64,000 nucleotides of DNA from Clostridiales bacterium (GCA_019418225.1 DYCF01000011.1:58303-122302), one strand, 5' to 3'. Positions 18,912-27,096 are shown, counted from the first letter of the stretch. Notes: a model not told the origin generated them from the letters alone. Made by a program: numbers and translations.

Positions 18912-18957
18912 AAAAAAAGGAGCTGCGTGTATTAACTACACACAACTCCTTTGTTGT
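18912..18957 (-). promoter_or_regulatory. Attenuator-like terminator with a competing hairpin in the bmpA leader
   Basis: Read on the minus strand, GGAG...CTCC forms a hairpin at 18919-18949 followed by seven T residues (18918-18912). This is a textbook intrinsic terminator, but it sits between the promoter and bmpA, about 100 bases before the start codon. An alternative short stem, ACAAC/GTTGT at 18942-18957 with loop AAAGGA, uses the same left arm, so the two structures cannot coexist. This implies control by antitermination. No purine-riboswitch aptamer core was recognised here. Confidence 0.7.
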
Positions 18958-18976
18958 CCGTTTGCTTTCTACTAAT

Positions 18977-19006
18977 ATCATATATCTATATATTATGTAT
19001 TGTCAA
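18977..19006 (-). promoter_or_regulatory. Sigma-A-type promoter for the purine operon
   Basis: On the minus strand TTGACA (19006-19001) is followed after 18 bases by TATGAT (18982-18977). Transcription would begin near 18970 and run through the attenuator into bmpA. Confidence 0.7.
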
Positions 19007-19019
19007 TAAATTTTGATAA

Positions 19020-19592
19020 CTATTTGAATAACTTATATTTCTTTTCTCCAGCCACATAATAAAGCCCACCTAATGTATTATCTTCACTTTGTAGATAGCA
19101 AGCATCTCCACTTGCTAACTGTACTAACTCATAGCCTACATTACCATTTGCATTTTCATTAGGCACTACCTCAAACTTATCTTCCATAGAACTATATTCC
19201 GCCTGCTCTAGAGTATTTTCTACTACATTATAAATATACATATTCTCATCGATTAATGGATGTAGTTGTACGATATTTCCATCCTTACTTACTTCCACCT
19301 CACAATACGCATCACCTTGCGTATAGCCACAACCTATGGCTTCTAAATCTAAACTATGTACAATTTCTTCCTTTTCTAAATCATAGACAAATAGTCCAAA
19401 GTAGCCATGAAAAATAATCTTCTCTTCATCTGCATAGTTAAGCTCGGGCATATCAAGCCCCGTGCTTTCATCTAGCGTCCACGCTGCCTCTTGAGGCACT
19501 ATCACTTTAGCTGATGAATCCATGCCTTGACATCCTACTAGACTTAACACAATACTACTTATTATCATAAGTCTTCTAACTTTTTTCCCCAT
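19020..19592 (-). CDS. Small lipoprotein of unknown function
   Basis: I do not recognise the 190-residue protein. It has a clear lipoprotein signal (LMIISSIVLSLVGC, Cys near residue 21), followed by an acidic extracytoplasmic domain with an alternating beta-strand pattern (EKIIFHGYFGLFVYDLEKEE, KDGNIVQLHPLIDENMYIYN). That pattern is reminiscent of one or two beta-propeller blades. It stands alone between the purine operon and a terminator-like hairpin. Confidence 0.75.
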   Translation of the reverse strand: MGKKVRRLMIISSIVLSLVGCQGMDSSAKVIVPQEAAWTLDESTGLDMPELNYADEEKIIFHGYFGLFVYDLEKEEIVHSLDLEAIGCGYTQGDAYCEVEVSKDGNIVQLHPLIDENMYIYNVVENTLEQAEYSSMEDKFEVVPNENANGNVGYELVQLASGDACYLQSEDNTLGGLYYVAGEKKYKLFK

Positions 19593-19690
19593 TCCTATTT
19601 CCCCTTCATTATTAATATAGCTACTTTCATCATACCTATTTTCTATTATAAGCGCAATTTATTTTTTCCAACATTTACCTCATCTATTCT

Positions 19691-19732
19691 AAAAAAAATC
19701 TAAGAAGGTATCACACCCTCTTAGATTTTTTT
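19691..19732. terminator. Bidirectional intrinsic terminator
   Basis: AAAAAAATCTAAGA and TCTTAGATTTTTTT face each other around a short loop. Runs of A on the left and T on the right allow termination in either direction. It lies upstream of the small lipoprotein gene and downstream of the CotH-type gene, so it most plausibly insulates the two. Confidence 0.7.
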
Positions 19733-19750
19733 CATCTTATTTATCAATGC

Positions 19751-19848
19751 ATCTATAGATTTCACATTTATAAATTCTAGTTATTCATAGTTTTGAGTCA
19801 TGTGAAATCATTGAGTATATTTCAAGGTTTTAGTTGGTTTCTCTATAG
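19751..19848. repeat. Dispersed repeat, single shortened copy
   Basis: This stretch is closely similar to the 113-bp units at 33605-33894. It shares the inverted pair GATTTCACAT/ATGTGAAATC and the ending TTTTAGTTGGTTTCTCTATA, but lacks about 22 internal bases. Its right end overlaps the last codons and stop of the CotH-type gene. Confidence 0.9.
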
Positions 19849-21893
19849 TCTTTCATAAACTGAGCCTTTAAATGAATGGCTTGATCAAAATTAACTGTAA
19901 TCGTCTGCTCTGTACTAATCACATCATCTAACCAGCCAATAAAATGATATCCTTCAGCAGGAATAGCTGTTACAGTAATGGGATAGTCTGTAAAATACTT
20001 TCCTGTCCATGTACAATTTGAAAAATCAGGTTGTATTGTATTAATCTTTACACTTCCACCTACTGGTGTATTAGTTGTTATTGTTACATCAACAGGGTCT
20101 TTCTCTAAATCAAAATGTTTTTTTAACATATTAGGTACATAATGATTTCGATTATATAATGCACTGCGTATTGCATCAACTTGCTCATTAAAATAATCTT
20201 GTGGTACACAGTAATCCACTACAAAATCAGGTCCAAAACGATAGAAACTATCATTAATACAAGGACTATATTGTGCTACAATCTCATCTAATTTATTACT
20301 TGCACTATTGGGTTCAAAGTTTAAATTTGCAAGGTCCATAAATGTCGTTACAAACTGTTCCTTGAAATCCTCATTTTGCATCAAAGCTTCAAACAATACA
20401 ATCTGTGTAAAATAATCTTGGCCAATTTCTCCCCAATCATAAATATATTGAATGGCATCGAACTCATAATTCTTTCCTAGATTATATAAGTCTAAAGAAT
20501 ACTCTGTATCATAAATCATCCAGCGCCATTTGCCATCTTCATAAGGTTGACTTGATGTGGTACGAGAACGCCATAAACGGTAGTTGTTATTATAATTAAT
20601 CCAATCTTCATTGCCTAAGTATATTTCAGTAGCACAAAAATCAATGAAACTTTGTATATCCATCATATGACTTAATTCGTCATAGTTTTTAGCTACACTT
20701 AAATCATTATTTTTTGCAAAGCTAATAAGTTCATCATACAGCAATTTGTCTTTCTCAGTACCTTCTTCAATTTTCCCTCTTTTAATCATAACTACATTAT
20801 CTTTATCAATATTATAATTATTTTTAATATAATCATCAGAGTAATCTTCATTTAGAGAATAGAGTCCCCAGTACTCTCCATCTATAAAAACAATAACTGG
20901 CCTAGCACCTTGCGTCTCTATATTACGATCTTCCACTAAACTTTGAAAATAAGGATCTCTAAGCTTAGCATAAAAATTGTCATTACCACCATTTCGAAGC
21001 ACAAAAGTTTTAAAGGTAGTTAAAGGAGTTGTATCATCTACTTCTTTTGTAAGACCTGGAATCAAAGGATACTTTACATTTTTCTTTCCATATTCTTCTC
21101 TTGCAAAAAACTTTAAACTCTTTTGCTCATAGGAACGAGAGCCACCTCCCATTATACGCATCCCCAAATCCTGTGAAAATCCTAAAGAGCCATCTCCTTC
21201 AAAGTAATCAATATGTACCGGTCTTTCCCATGTTCTTCCCTCTTGAGTATAATTACCAGGCAGTTCCCAACTATTAGTTGTATTAGGGTCTCCACCATTT
21301 GCAATCCACTCATCATAAGTAGCACCTTGTACATATATACCTGTATTATAATCAAACAGATTATCTGGGTCCGTTACTATAGATATAATCGGCAAATGAT
21401 TATACTTTTCCATCTCCATGCCTACAAAATACGTCTTTGTTACAACTTCACTTGCATTACCTTCTTCATCATATGCTATTGCCCTAATAACTGTAGATTT
21501 ATCAATGTTAAAATTAGGTATATAACCACTTAAAGTCCCTATCCCTGTTTTTGATGCTAATACATTCGGTTCATTTGTACGATTTTGAATTAAGATTTCT
21601 CCCTCATAACATGTCGATTCATTAGTCGGTACGCTGCCATCTGTCGTATAGTAAATTTTAACCCCACTTGCTGTAGTTGTAGCTATCTCAAGTAAAAAGG
21701 CGTCTTTATAAAATCCGCTTTCCCTAGAAAAACAAGGTTTATCTACCTTTTTAATCGTGGCATCATTAGCAACTACTGCTGCTGTAGGTGCTGCATATAA
21801 TACCGGTGTACAAAAAGTACACGTTACTGTTGTCATTAATGCAAGTAATTTTGCTGTTCTTTGCAAACATTTATCCATCTTATCCCTCCTCAT
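19830..21893 (-). CDS. Secreted CotH-kinase family protein with chitobiase-like and InlB-B-like domains
   Basis: The 687-residue exported protein has a signal peptide (LLALMTTVTCTFCTPVLYA, cleavage near residue 34). A chitobiase/hexosaminidase C-terminal-like domain follows (GVKIYYTTDGSVPTNEST, about residues 50-130), then a CotH kinase domain (about 155-560). CotH features include VLRNGGNDNFYAKLRDPYFQ, WGLYSLNEDYSDDYI and the WRWMIYDTEYSL metal-site region. The tail has an InlB-B-like repeat (VTAIPAEGYHFIGWLDD). CotH proteins phosphorylate secreted proteins in sporulating bacteria; substrates here are unknown. The last five codons and stop come from a dispersed repeat element. Confidence 0.88.
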   Translation of the reverse strand: MRRDKMDKCLQRTAKLLALMTTVTCTFCTPVLYAAPTAAVVANDATIKKVDKPCFSRESGFYKDAFLLEIATTTASGVKIYYTTDGSVPTNESTCYEGEILIQNRTNEPNVLASKTGIGTLSGYIPNFNIDKSTVIRAIAYDEEGNASEVVTKTYFVGMEMEKYNHLPIISIVTDPDNLFDYNTGIYVQGATYDEWIANGGDPNTTNSWELPGNYTQEGRTWERPVHIDYFEGDGSLGFSQDLGMRIMGGGSRSYEQKSLKFFAREEYGKKNVKYPLIPGLTKEVDDTTPLTTFKTFVLRNGGNDNFYAKLRDPYFQSLVEDRNIETQGARPVIVFIDGEYWGLYSLNEDYSDDYIKNNYNIDKDNVVMIKRGKIEEGTEKDKLLYDELISFAKNNDLSVAKNYDELSHMMDIQSFIDFCATEIYLGNEDWINYNNNYRLWRSRTTSSQPYEDGKWRWMIYDTEYSLDLYNLGKNYEFDAIQYIYDWGEIGQDYFTQIVLFEALMQNEDFKEQFVTTFMDLANLNFEPNSASNKLDEIVAQYSPCINDSFYRFGPDFVVDYCVPQDYFNEQVDAIRSALYNRNHYVPNMLKKHFDLEKDPVDVTITTNTPVGGSVKINTIQPDFSNCTWTGKYFTDYPITVTAIPAEGYHFIGWLDDVISTEQTITVNFDQAIHLKAQFMKDYRETN

Positions 21894-22099
21894 AATATTC
21901 CTTTGTTTCCTTTTCCGGAATCCTTTCCAACAACCTCTATTATAGGGATAAGAAAAAAAAAGACCATCTCTTTTGTCTTACATATAAAAAAAACTGCTGT
22001 AAAATGTAACTAACACAGCCTTTTAACCTTTCTGATATTTGACATCTTTTCTCTAACTTTACATATTCTATTATAGGCTCATATAATAGGATGATTCAT

Positions 22100-22579
22100 A
22101 TGCGTAATAAAAGAAATCGTCAAGTCTTTGTAGAGTATAGAGACAATGTCACTAAGACCCGTCCTCTAAAAAATCGTACTTATACTATGACACACTCTGA
22201 TGAAACAGGTGATCTTTTTGTTGTAATAGGCCTTGACTATGCCACTGATAAAACTAACGAACTTCAAGACCAAGTGTATCTGAAATGGACTACATTAAAT
22301 ACTAAAGATTTACTTTATGGAGAAGTCTTAATCGATGGCAATGGCATAGAGGATAATTCTAAGCAGCGTTATAACATTTTCAAACGCGAAATGCCACTTG
22401 CCCTTCAGGCTATTTACATTGCTGATCAGCCCTTCTTTGATGCACATCCCGAACTTCTAGATACACCTATCCTTATTGACTTTAAATCTTCTAGTTCGCA
22501 GTATAATAAACTTTATTCCTATGGTGCTATTGGTAGCTATAATGCAGCCTCTAGATACAAAACAAAGTTATTTCATTAA
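22100..22579 (+). CDS. Bacterial staygreen family protein
   Basis: This roughly 159-residue soluble protein matches the Staygreen family: an FVEYRDNVTKT-type N terminus, the YTMTHSDETGDLFVVIGLDY signature, then YGEVLIDGNG and a MPLALQAIYIADQPFF helix. Plant members remove magnesium from chlorophyll. Bacterial homologues occur in non-photosynthetic Firmicutes, where the tetrapyrrole substrate is unclear. ATG codons lie at 22091 and 22100. The second is six bases after AGGATG and is preferred. The gene is monocistronic, divergent from the CotH-type gene and followed by a hairpin terminator. Confidence 0.82.
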   Translation: MRNKRNRQVFVEYRDNVTKTRPLKNRTYTMTHSDETGDLFVVIGLDYATDKTNELQDQVYLKWTTLNTKDLLYGEVLIDGNGIEDNSKQRYNIFKREMPLALQAIYIADQPFFDAHPELLDTPILIDFKSSSSQYNKLYSYGAIGSYNAASRYKTKLFH

Positions 22580-22584
22580 TAAAT

Positions 22585-22615
22585 AAGTACAGTTAGCCTC
22601 TTCCTAACTGTACTT
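22585..22615 (+). terminator. Terminator after the staygreen gene
   Basis: AAGTACAGTTAG and CTAACTGTACTT form a perfect 12-bp stem with a seven-base loop, directly after the stop codon. The U tract is short (TTATTCC). Confidence 0.75.
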
Positions 22616-22846
22616 ATTCCCTCTACTTACTCATCTATCTTTCGAGTTAGAAGCCAATGTACGCTCCTTTACAAATTTTGCATGGTTATACTACGCCTTA
22701 ACCTAATGCCACATCTAATATCATCATAACTAAAAAACCAAACATTACACCAGCCGCAAAGCCTAATTTTACTCTCTTCCATTAATCTATACTACTAATC
22801 TATACTACTTTTAGCTATCCTATCATTTTTATCTACTTATTAAATC

Positions 22847-22987
22847 TTATTTATGGCAATGGCCACCACAGTGCTTACACTCACCGCCACACTGAATAGA
22901 TTTACCTGCTTTTTTATCTTTAATCATACTTCTAATAATAAATCCTACTATAACTAATAAAATAATTCCTACTATTATTGTTCCCAT
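22847..22987 (-). CDS. FeoB-associated Cys-rich membrane peptide
   Basis: This 46-residue gene starts at an ATG behind AGGAGGGTTTAT. One N-terminal membrane helix (GTIIVGIILLVIVGFII) is followed by a basic linker and a Cys/His-rich tail (CGGECKHCGGHCHK). This is the layout of the FeoB-associated Cys-rich family, thought to sit beside the FeoB pore and handle ferrous iron on the inner face. It is the last gene of the feo operon, 63 bases after feoB. Confidence 0.88.
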   Translation of the reverse strand: MGTIIVGIILLVIVGFIIRSMIKDKKAGKSIQCGGECKHCGGHCHK

Positions 22988-23050
22988 ATAAACCCTCCTA
23001 AAAATGAAACCTGTACTTCCTCTAAGAAAGTACAGGTTCTAATCATTATT

Positions 23051-25219
23051 TTATTTACCTATTGCTATATCTAATGTAGTGCTTTGTTTATGAGGTTTTG
23101 CAAGAAGATAAATAAATGCCACAATTAGTAAGAAAGCAACAGCTGTACCTATACCAAATGCTCCAGTTGTAATAAGTGTACCTATTTGGTAAACACATAA
23201 AGCTACAACATAAGCAAGTCCTGTTTGATAACCAATGGCGAACCAGAACCATTTTGCATTATTCATTTCTCTTTTGATAGCTCCCATTGCTGCAAAACAA
23301 GGTGCACATAAGAGGTTAAATACTAAGAATGAATATGCTGCTACCGCACTCATGCTTCCTGCAAGTGTTCCCCAAATTTCGCTGCCATCTTCTGCCACTT
23401 CTGCAAAGCCATATAAAATACCAAATGTACCTACTACATTTTCTTTTGCTACAAGCCCTGTAATCGCAGCTACTGCTGACTTCCAGTCTCCCCATCCCAG
23501 AGGAATGAATAACCAACTGATGCCATTTCCAAGAGCTGCTAAAATACTGTTTTCCATTTCCATATCTTCAAGCATTCTAAACTGACCATCAACCCATCCG
23601 AAGTAAGTCATAAACCAAATAATAATTGTTGAAAGAAGGATAATTGTACCAGCCTTTTTAATAAATGACCAACCACGTTCCCACATGCTTCTTAAAACAT
23701 TACCTACTGTTGGCATATGATAAGCTGGAAGTTCCATAACAAATGGTGCTGGGTCTCCAGCAAACATTTTTGTTTTCTTTAAAATAATTCCTGAGCAAAT
23801 GATTGCTGCAATTCCTACAAAATATGCACTTGGTGCTACCCACCATGCGCCATCAAATAATGCACCTGCAATCAGCGCAATGATAGGTAACTTTGCCCCA
23901 CAAGGAATAAATGTTGTTGTCATAATTGTCATCTTGCGGTCTCTATCATTTTCAATTGTACGAGATGCCATAATACCTGGCACACCACAACCACTTCCAA
24001 TAAGCATTGGAATAAATGATTTACCAGAAAGACCAAACTTACGGAAAATCCTATCCATAATGAAGGCTACCCTTGCCATGTATCCGCAAGCTTCTAAAAA
24101 AGCTAAGAAAATAAATAAGATTAACATCTGTGGTACGAAACCAAGTACAGCTCCTACCCCACCAACAATCCCATCTAGAATTAGTCCTTGTAACCAATCT
24201 GAACAACCTATAGCATTTAAGCCAGATTCAATAAGCACAGGAATACCTGGTATTTCTAAGCCAAATAAGCGCCATCCTTCGCCAAATACACCATCATTCG
24301 CCCAATCTGTAGCCCATGTTCCTACTGTTGTAACAGATACATAATAAACAAGGAACATAATTACTGCAAAAATAGGTAATGCCAACCATCTATTCGTTAC
24401 AATTTGATCAATCTTATCAGATGTTGTAAGCTTTCCTTTATTTTTCTTCTTATAGCAGCTATCAATAATAGCAGAAATATAGTTGTAACGTTCATTAGTA
24501 ATAATACTTTCTGTATCATCATCCATCTCATCTTCGATGAACTTAATCTCTTCTGATACATCTGGTACCTGCTTCATTTGACTTGCAATTTTATCATCAT
24601 TTTCAAGTAATTTAATTGCAAAGAAACGGCGTTGTTCTTTCGGTACTTCATTTGCTATTTTATCTTCTATAGAATTTAAAATCCCCTCTACACGACTGTC
24701 AAACTTATGAACAATTTGTGCTGTATTTTTGTTTTGTGCTAACTTTACAGCTTTCTGAGCGGCTTCTTTAATTCCTGTTCCCTTTAGCGCTGATATAGAA
24801 ACGACTTCACATCCTAACTTCTTACTTAGTTTATCAATATGTATTTTATCTCCCGTTTTTTCTAGGACATCCATCATATTTACTGCCATAATAACAGGAA
24901 TACCTAGTTCCATTAACTGTGTTGATAAATAAAGATTTCTTTCAATATTAGTCCCATCAACAATATTGAGAATCACATCTGGTCTTTCACCAATAAGATA
25001 ATTTCTCGCTACAACTTCCTCTAATGTATAAGGTGATAATGAATAAATACCTGGAAGGTCCATAATAATAACATCTTTATGACCTTTAAGCTTACCTTCT
25101 TTTTTTTCCACTGTAACTCCTGGCCAGTTTCCTACAAACTGATTTGATCCTGTCAGTGCATTAAATAACGTTGTTTTCCCACAGTTAGGATTACCTGCTA
25201 ATGCAATCTTAATTGACAT
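23051..25219 (-). CDS. feoB: Ferrous iron transport protein B
   Basis: The 722-residue protein has an N-terminal G domain (G1 GNPNCGKT at residues 8-15, G3 DLPGIYS, G4 AVNMMDV) and a GDI-like helical domain. The membrane part contains the two Gate regions (GSGCGVPGIMASRTI and FNLLCAPCFAAMGAI). It imports Fe2+ under anaerobic conditions. It follows two feoA genes in one operon preceded by Fur-like boxes. The length is typical of Firmicute FeoB. Confidence 0.97.
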   Translation of the reverse strand: MSIKIALAGNPNCGKTTLFNALTGSNQFVGNWPGVTVEKKEGKLKGHKDVIIMDLPGIYSLSPYTLEEVVARNYLIGERPDVILNIVDGTNIERNLYLSTQLMELGIPVIMAVNMMDVLEKTGDKIHIDKLSKKLGCEVVSISALKGTGIKEAAQKAVKLAQNKNTAQIVHKFDSRVEGILNSIEDKIANEVPKEQRRFFAIKLLENDDKIASQMKQVPDVSEEIKFIEDEMDDDTESIITNERYNYISAIIDSCYKKKNKGKLTTSDKIDQIVTNRWLALPIFAVIMFLVYYVSVTTVGTWATDWANDGVFGEGWRLFGLEIPGIPVLIESGLNAIGCSDWLQGLILDGIVGGVGAVLGFVPQMLILFIFLAFLEACGYMARVAFIMDRIFRKFGLSGKSFIPMLIGSGCGVPGIMASRTIENDRDRKMTIMTTTFIPCGAKLPIIALIAGALFDGAWWVAPSAYFVGIAAIICSGIILKKTKMFAGDPAPFVMELPAYHMPTVGNVLRSMWERGWSFIKKAGTIILLSTIIIWFMTYFGWVDGQFRMLEDMEMENSILAALGNGISWLFIPLGWGDWKSAVAAITGLVAKENVVGTFGILYGFAEVAEDGSEIWGTLAGSMSAVAAYSFLVFNLLCAPCFAAMGAIKREMNNAKWFWFAIGYQTGLAYVVALCVYQIGTLITTGAFGIGTAVAFLLIVAFIYLLAKPHKQSTTLDIAIGK

Positions 25220-25319
25220 ATGCGTCTCCTTTCGCCCATACGGCTTTGTTTGTTCTATCTAACTTTTATTTGCTATGCCTAACTATAGTTAGTATTTACT
25301 AACCCATAGTCAAAAAAAT

Positions 25320-25541
25320 TTATTCCACTTCTATCATTTCCGCATCCATTTTTCTAAGTGATAGTTCATAGCCTCTTACCGTCACCTCAATAGGGTCTCC
25401 TAATGGTGCTACCTTTCTTACAAAGACTTCAACACCCTTTGTAATACCCATATCCATAATACGTCTTTTTACTGCACCTTCTCCAGTTAACTTCTTAACC
25501 TTAACTGTCTGGCCACATGGTATTTGTTTTAAAGTTTTCAT
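25320..25541 (-). CDS. feoA: FeoA domain protein (second copy)
   Basis: The 73-residue SH3-like FeoA protein shows the core GEGAVKRRIMDMGITKGVEV and the closing VRGYELSLRK. FeoA supports FeoB activity at the cytoplasmic face. It lies between the other feoA and feoB. Confidence 0.92.
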   Translation of the reverse strand: MKTLKQIPCGQTVKVKKLTGEGAVKRRIMDMGITKGVEVFVRKVAPLGDPIEVTVRGYELSLRKMDAEMIEVE

Positions 25542-25567
25542 TATCTACGCTCCTCCAATATTTCTAT

Positions 25568-25777
25568 TTATACAAGTATCTTATTGGCCATTTCTTTATT
25601 AATAGCTACTCTTGATTCCTTAATATTTACAATCATATTCCCACTAATCTCAGACACAACTGTTACCATCCCACCTACAACAAAACCTAGGCTTTCAAGA
25701 AATTTCTTTGTTTCTTCTTTGCCACCTACTTTTTTTATCACATTAGGTTCACCTGCTTTTACCATTGTTAAAGGCAT
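25568..25777 (-). CDS. feoA: FeoA domain protein (first copy)
   Basis: The 69-residue FeoA paralogue contains FLESLGFVVGGMVTVVSE and KESRVAINKEMANKI. It is the first gene of the feo operon. Two distinct FeoA proteins before FeoB are common in Clostridia and may form a heteromeric partner, which is inference. Confidence 0.9.
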   Translation of the reverse strand: MPLTMVKAGEPNVIKKVGGKEETKKFLESLGFVVGGMVTVVSEISGNMIVNIKESRVAINKEMANKILV

Positions 25778-25803
25778 CCTATCATCTTCTTTCTATATAA
25801 TTT

Positions 25804-25822
25804 AATAATGATTTTCATTTCT
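25804..25822. promoter_or_regulatory. Fur-like box upstream of feoA (proximal)
   Basis: The core AATGATTTTCATT (25807-25819) is a perfect palindrome. The 19-bp context matches the classical Fur consensus at about 13 positions. It lies 27 bases upstream of the first feoA start, as expected for iron repression. Confidence 0.6.
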
Positions 25823-25861
25823 TTTACGCTTATATTATATTCTTAACTTTGTTTTTTTTCA

Positions 25862-25876
25862 ATATGAAAATGATAT
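25862..25876. promoter_or_regulatory. Fur-like box upstream of feoA and the DtxR-type gene (distal)
   Basis: ATATGAAAATGATAT repeats the GATTTTCAT half-site of the proximal box in the opposite orientation. It lies midway between the feo operon and the divergent DtxR-type gene, so it could serve both. Confidence 0.45.
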
Positions 25877-25995
25877 TTTTTCTCAATTATTTTATAAACT
25901 TCAACTTTTTGTATTCTTACTGTATCTATGATATACTTACCTAAACCTTATAAATTAAGTATTTATTAATATTTTTATAAATGAGAGGTATTCCA

Positions 25996-26358
25996 ATGAG
26001 TATAAATGAATCTGCAGAGAATTATCTTGAAACCATTTTAGTTTTAAGTAAGATTTATCCTGTTGTACGTTCTATAGATATTGCTAATGAATTAGGCTTT
26101 AGTAAACCTAGTGTAAGTGTTGCTATGAAAAACCTACGCGAAAAAAACTTCATTGTCGTTAGTGATGAAGGCTTTATTTCTTTAACGCCTAATGGCAAGG
26201 AAATTGCCGAAATGATTTATGAGAGACATACGCTACTCTCCTCTTGGCTACAAGGCCTTGGTGTTAGCAAAGAAGTGGCCGATCAAGATGCTTGTAAGAT
26301 GGAACATGTCATTAGCAAGGAAAGCTTTGAAGCACTCAAAAAACATATACAAGGGTAA
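25996..26358 (+). CDS. DtxR/MntR-family metal-dependent regulator (short form)
   Basis: The protein of about 120 residues has a winged helix (SIDIANELGFSKPSVSVAMKNL) and the start of the metal-binding dimerisation domain (LTPNGKEIAEMIYERHTLLSSWL, ACKMEHVISKESFEAL), with Glu/His/Cys ligands as in MntR/IdeR. It lacks the C-terminal SH3 domain, like MntR. The ATG at 25996 is preferred over 25981 because GAGAGG precedes it. Divergent placement next to feoAAB suggests it senses Fe2+ or Mn2+ and regulates iron uptake. Confidence 0.88.
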   Translation: MSINESAENYLETILVLSKIYPVVRSIDIANELGFSKPSVSVAMKNLREKNFIVVSDEGFISLTPNGKEIAEMIYERHTLLSSWLQGLGVSKEVADQDACKMEHVISKESFEALKKHIQG

Positions 26359-26369
26359 AAAGGTTAGGG

Positions 26370-26463
26370 TTTCGTAAAGTGCTAGCCACTGCTGATTAGT
26401 CTTCTAGGGGCATGGACACCCATTAGATTATGACGCAGCGGCTAGAGTTGGCACATTACGAAA
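26370..26463. other. Long imperfect palindrome, possible structured RNA
   Basis: TTTCGTAA (26370-26377) pairs with TTACGAAA (26456-26463), GTGC (26379-26382) with GCAC (26451-26454), TAGCC (26383-26387) with GGCTA (26440-26444), and GCTG (26391-26394) with CAGC (26436-26439). An inner TCTA/TAGA plus GGG/CCC stem lies near 26403-26426. The element occupies the 3' region of the DtxR-type gene. It fits no riboswitch or RNA family I can name. Confidence 0.6.
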
Positions 26464-26496
26464 AAGCTTGTTTAGGGAAATTAAAAGAAAACGATT

Positions 26497-26522
26497 AAAG
26501 GGAGTGCCGTGGCACTCCCTTT
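26497..26522. terminator. Intrinsic terminator between convergent genes
   Basis: AAAGGGAGTGCC faces GGCACTCCCTTT with almost no loop, forming a 12-bp perfect stem between the DtxR-type gene and thiW. T-rich sequence follows on the plus strand. Confidence 0.8.
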
Positions 26523-26534
26523 GTATTGTCAGTT

Positions 26535-27074
26535 TTATAAATATAGTTTTGATGTGTCGTAGGTTTTTGTACCTAAAGTTCTTTGAAATTTTACTAGATG
26601 ACCTGTTTTTTTGAGGGCTACTAGAAAGATAAAGGCAATGCTGCCGCCTATAAGTGTTCCTCCTATGAAGGATGGCACATAAAAGAACCAGGTTAAACCT
26701 GTTCTTCCCCAAATCCAGGTCATGACTGGATAAGAAACAATTGCGCCTATGATGCCTGTGCCTATAATTTCTCCTATGACAGCTGCTATGATTTTTCCTT
26801 TTGAAACTTTATATAAAATCCCTGATAATAATGCGCCAAAGACAGCACCCGTAAGTGCTAGAGGTGGGATTCCCATAAAAAACATACGAATAAGGCCAAT
26901 CAGCAAAGCACATAAAAAGGCATATAAAGGTCCTAATAATACAGCTGCTACCACATTAATGAAGTGCGCCATAGGGCACATGCCTTCTATTCTTAAAATA
27001 GGGGATATAACCACACCTACTGCCACCAACATTGCGAGCATTGTCATTTTTAAGACTGAATTTTTTCTCTCCAC
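26535..27074 (-). CDS. thiW: ThiW-type ECF transporter substrate-specific component
   Basis: The 179-residue protein with five or six membrane helices shows the ThiW signature: CPMAHFINVVAAVLLGPLYA, the GIPPLALTGAVFGALLSGILY loop and GEIIGTGIIGAIVSYPV. It is an S component that works with a shared ECF energising module to import a thiamine precursor, probably the thiazole. No TPP riboswitch is visible upstream. Instead a perfect palindrome follows a TATAAT box. Confidence 0.85.
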   Translation of the reverse strand: MERKNSVLKMTMLAMLVAVGVVISPILRIEGMCPMAHFINVVAAVLLGPLYAFLCALLIGLIRMFFMGIPPLALTGAVFGALLSGILYKVSKGKIIAAVIGEIIGTGIIGAIVSYPVMTWIWGRTGLTWFFYVPSFIGGTLIGGSIAFIFLVALKKTGHLVKFQRTLGTKTYDTSKLYL

Positions 27075-27096
27075 ACTCTTTCTCCTTATGTTTTTT

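Noticed and set aside
18810..18975. Purine riboswitch in front of bmpA
   Set aside because: The conserved three-way junction and loop sequences of the purine aptamer are absent; only terminator-type hairpins are seen.
22690..22795. Possible tiny membrane peptide on the minus strand (KLGFAAGVMFGFLVMMIL)
   Set aside because: A stop lies directly before the frame and there is no usable start codon or ribosome binding site; at most it is a gene remnant.
23799..24344. 181-codon open frame on the plus strand opposite feoB
   Set aside because: It lies wholly antisense to a clear feoB, has no ribosome binding site and its composition mirrors the opposite codons.
26383..26390. B12-box-like GCCACTG near the structured element
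   Set aside because: The other cobalamin riboswitch blocks are missing and no downstream gene lies in the right orientation.
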